A DNA stretch of 7,839 nucleotides from Deltaproteobacteria bacterium (GTDB lineage: Bacteria; Desulfobacterota; DSM-4660; Desulfatiglandales; HGW-15): contig CP070840.1 of the NCBI GenBank assembly GCA_020342025.1, positions 2,733,678 to 2,741,516 on the forward strand, written 5' to 3'. How positions within the stretch are numbered: the stretch's first letter is position 1; each line of letters opens with the position of its first letter. Positions 7,108-7,839 of this stretch are shown one piece after another. The translations under genes were made by a program, and so were the position numbers. The notes below the pieces were generated by a model that did no database searches, was not told the origin of the DNA, and saw nothing but the letters and a program-made list of their open reading frames with translations.

Positions 7108-7839
7108 CTAAAACAACTTTTCTTTCCCTCGGGATGAGTCCCATCGCTCCACAGTCTCACCCAATGGCATTGTTTGGCTCATTCCCTCAATAAGCGCATA
7201 TCGTTCAGCGACTTCCTTTTCCAGGGCGCCCATTTCCTCATCCGTCAGGTGAGAAAACTTTCCTATCATGCCCACCAACTCACGCAAAGGCCTTGGTTTC
7301 TTGATTTTTTGGGTGAGTCTGAACCGGCCCCGTTCGGCCTCCCACAGGGGGTAGTAATGGGTTTTCACCGCCCTCCGGCAAATCTCGATGGACAGGTCCG
7401 TCTCGAACCCCCATCCTGTGGGGCAGGGGCTGAATACGTGAAGAAAGGCAAAACCCTCGTTCTTTTTTTCCTTGGCCTTGAGCAGTTTTTTGGCAAGATC
7501 CTCCAGGTGACTTAATGTGGCCGTGGCCGCATAGGGAATCTTGTGCATCGCCATGATGAAAGGCAGGTTTTTCCCTGTGGTCTCCTTTCCCCTCCTGGCG
7601 TTCCCCACCGGGGTTGTGGTCGTCCTGGCCCCTAGAGGGGTCGTGCTGCTTCGCTGAATTCCGGTGTTCATATACCCTTCGTTGTCATAGCATATGTAGA
7701 TAAAGTTCTCGTTTCTTTCAGCGGCGCCCGAGAGCGTCTGGAAGCCCACATCTGCGGCACACCCGTCCCCGGTAAAACCCACGACAGTAATATCCTTGCC
7801 GACCTTGCGGTAGTACCGGCTAATCCCGGTCGCGCTTGA
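7108..7839 (-). CDS. 2-oxoacid:acceptor oxidoreductase, beta (TPP-binding) subunit, 5'-truncated
   Basis: The open frame continues past the right edge, so the N-terminus is missing; 243 residues are visible, ending in TAG. It resembles PorB-type beta subunits of pyruvate/2-oxoacid:ferredoxin oxidoreductases, which bind thiamine diphosphate and cleave a 2-oxoacid to CO2 and an acyl-CoA in the cytoplasm. Visible marks are the TPP/Mg motif GDG at visible residues 24-26, followed by YICYDNEGYMNTG (48-60), the TTTTPVG loop (73-79) and FSPCPTGWG (136-144), whose Cys139 matches the C-terminal Fe-S ligand of this family. The missing part (about 70 residues by family length) should carry the CxxC ligands. 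A GTG at 7780-7782 is internal, because the frame upstream encodes conserved sequence (SATGISRYY). The stop lies 36 nt before the Fe-S subunit gene, so the two are probably co-transcribed. With a Mo enzyme next door, a phenylglyoxylate dehydrogenase beta (PadI-like) role is plausible; pyruvate or another 2-oxoacid remains possible. Confidence 0.9.
   Translation of the reverse strand, partial: SSATGISRYYRKVGKDITVVGFTGDGCAADVGFQTLSGAAERNENFIYICYDNEGYMNTGIQRSSTTPLGARTTTTPVGNARRGKETTGKNLPFIMAMHKIPYAATATLSHLEDLAKKLLKAKEKKNEGFAFLHVFSPCPTGWGFETDLSIEICRRAVKTHYYPLWEAERGRFRLTQKIKKPRPLRELVGMIGKFSHLTDEEMGALEKEVAERYALIEGMSQTMPLGETVERWDSSRGKEKLF

Noticed and set aside
7108..7782. GTG at 7780-7782 as the real start of the 2-oxoacid oxidoreductase beta subunit
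   Set aside because: It falls inside the conserved TVVGFTGDG strand, and the upstream codons to the window edge encode family-like sequence, so the gene is simply cut by the window.

Overview
All seven genes that I can support lie on the minus strand, so the window is read from right to left. Mixed base composition, strong GGAGG-type ribosome sites, anaerobic Fe-S/molybdenum enzymes and a TAXI-type TRAP transporter suggest an anaerobic bacterium. A sulfate-reducing or syntrophic Desulfobacterota (deltaproteobacterial) lineage is my best guess; this is inference, since no taxonomic marker is present.

Region 1 (7839 down to 2883) is a tightly packed operon with gaps of about 17-36 nt. It enters the window already running. 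The first gene is the 5'-truncated TPP-binding beta subunit of a 2-oxoacid:acceptor oxidoreductase. Next come a 16-cysteine, four-[4Fe-4S] electron-transfer subunit, an 866-residue molybdopterin oxidoreductase of the DMSO-reductase superfamily with an N-terminal [4Fe-4S] motif and no Tat signal, and an NrfD/PsrC-type membrane anchor. A cytoplasmic Mo enzyme with Fe-S and NrfD subunits, next to a 2-oxoacid oxidoreductase, is the combination known from anaerobic phenylacetate degradation. There PadBCD oxidises phenylacetyl-CoA to phenylglyoxylate and PadEFGHI converts phenylglyoxylate to benzoyl-CoA. I therefore read this as a pad-like module for alpha-oxidation of an arylacetyl-CoA or related thioester. 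The exact substrate cannot be read from the sequence.

Region 2 (2882-2670) is a 213-bp non-coding gap with a weak promoter candidate and a paired CAACTG direct repeat. Region 3 (2669-1665) is an ACMSD-like amidohydrolase-2 protein that lacks the usual first N-terminal metal ligand. Region 4 (1664-1516) is a 149-bp gap with a second promoter candidate. Region 5 (1515 to the left edge) encodes a TAXI-family periplasmic binding protein followed by a fused TRAP permease that runs off the window; together they form a secondary, ion-driven uptake system for an organic acid.

Working model (inference): the TRAP-TAXI system imports an organic, perhaps aromatic, acid. After CoA activation, encoded elsewhere, the Mo complex oxidises it and passes electrons to the membrane quinone pool. 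The 2-oxoacid oxidoreductase then decarboxylates the oxo-acid to the next CoA ester. The amidohydrolase may act on a related acid, but its role is open. No tRNA, rRNA, CRISPR, insertion sequence, convincing terminator or plus-strand gene was found, and no gene-free stretch exceeds 300 bp.
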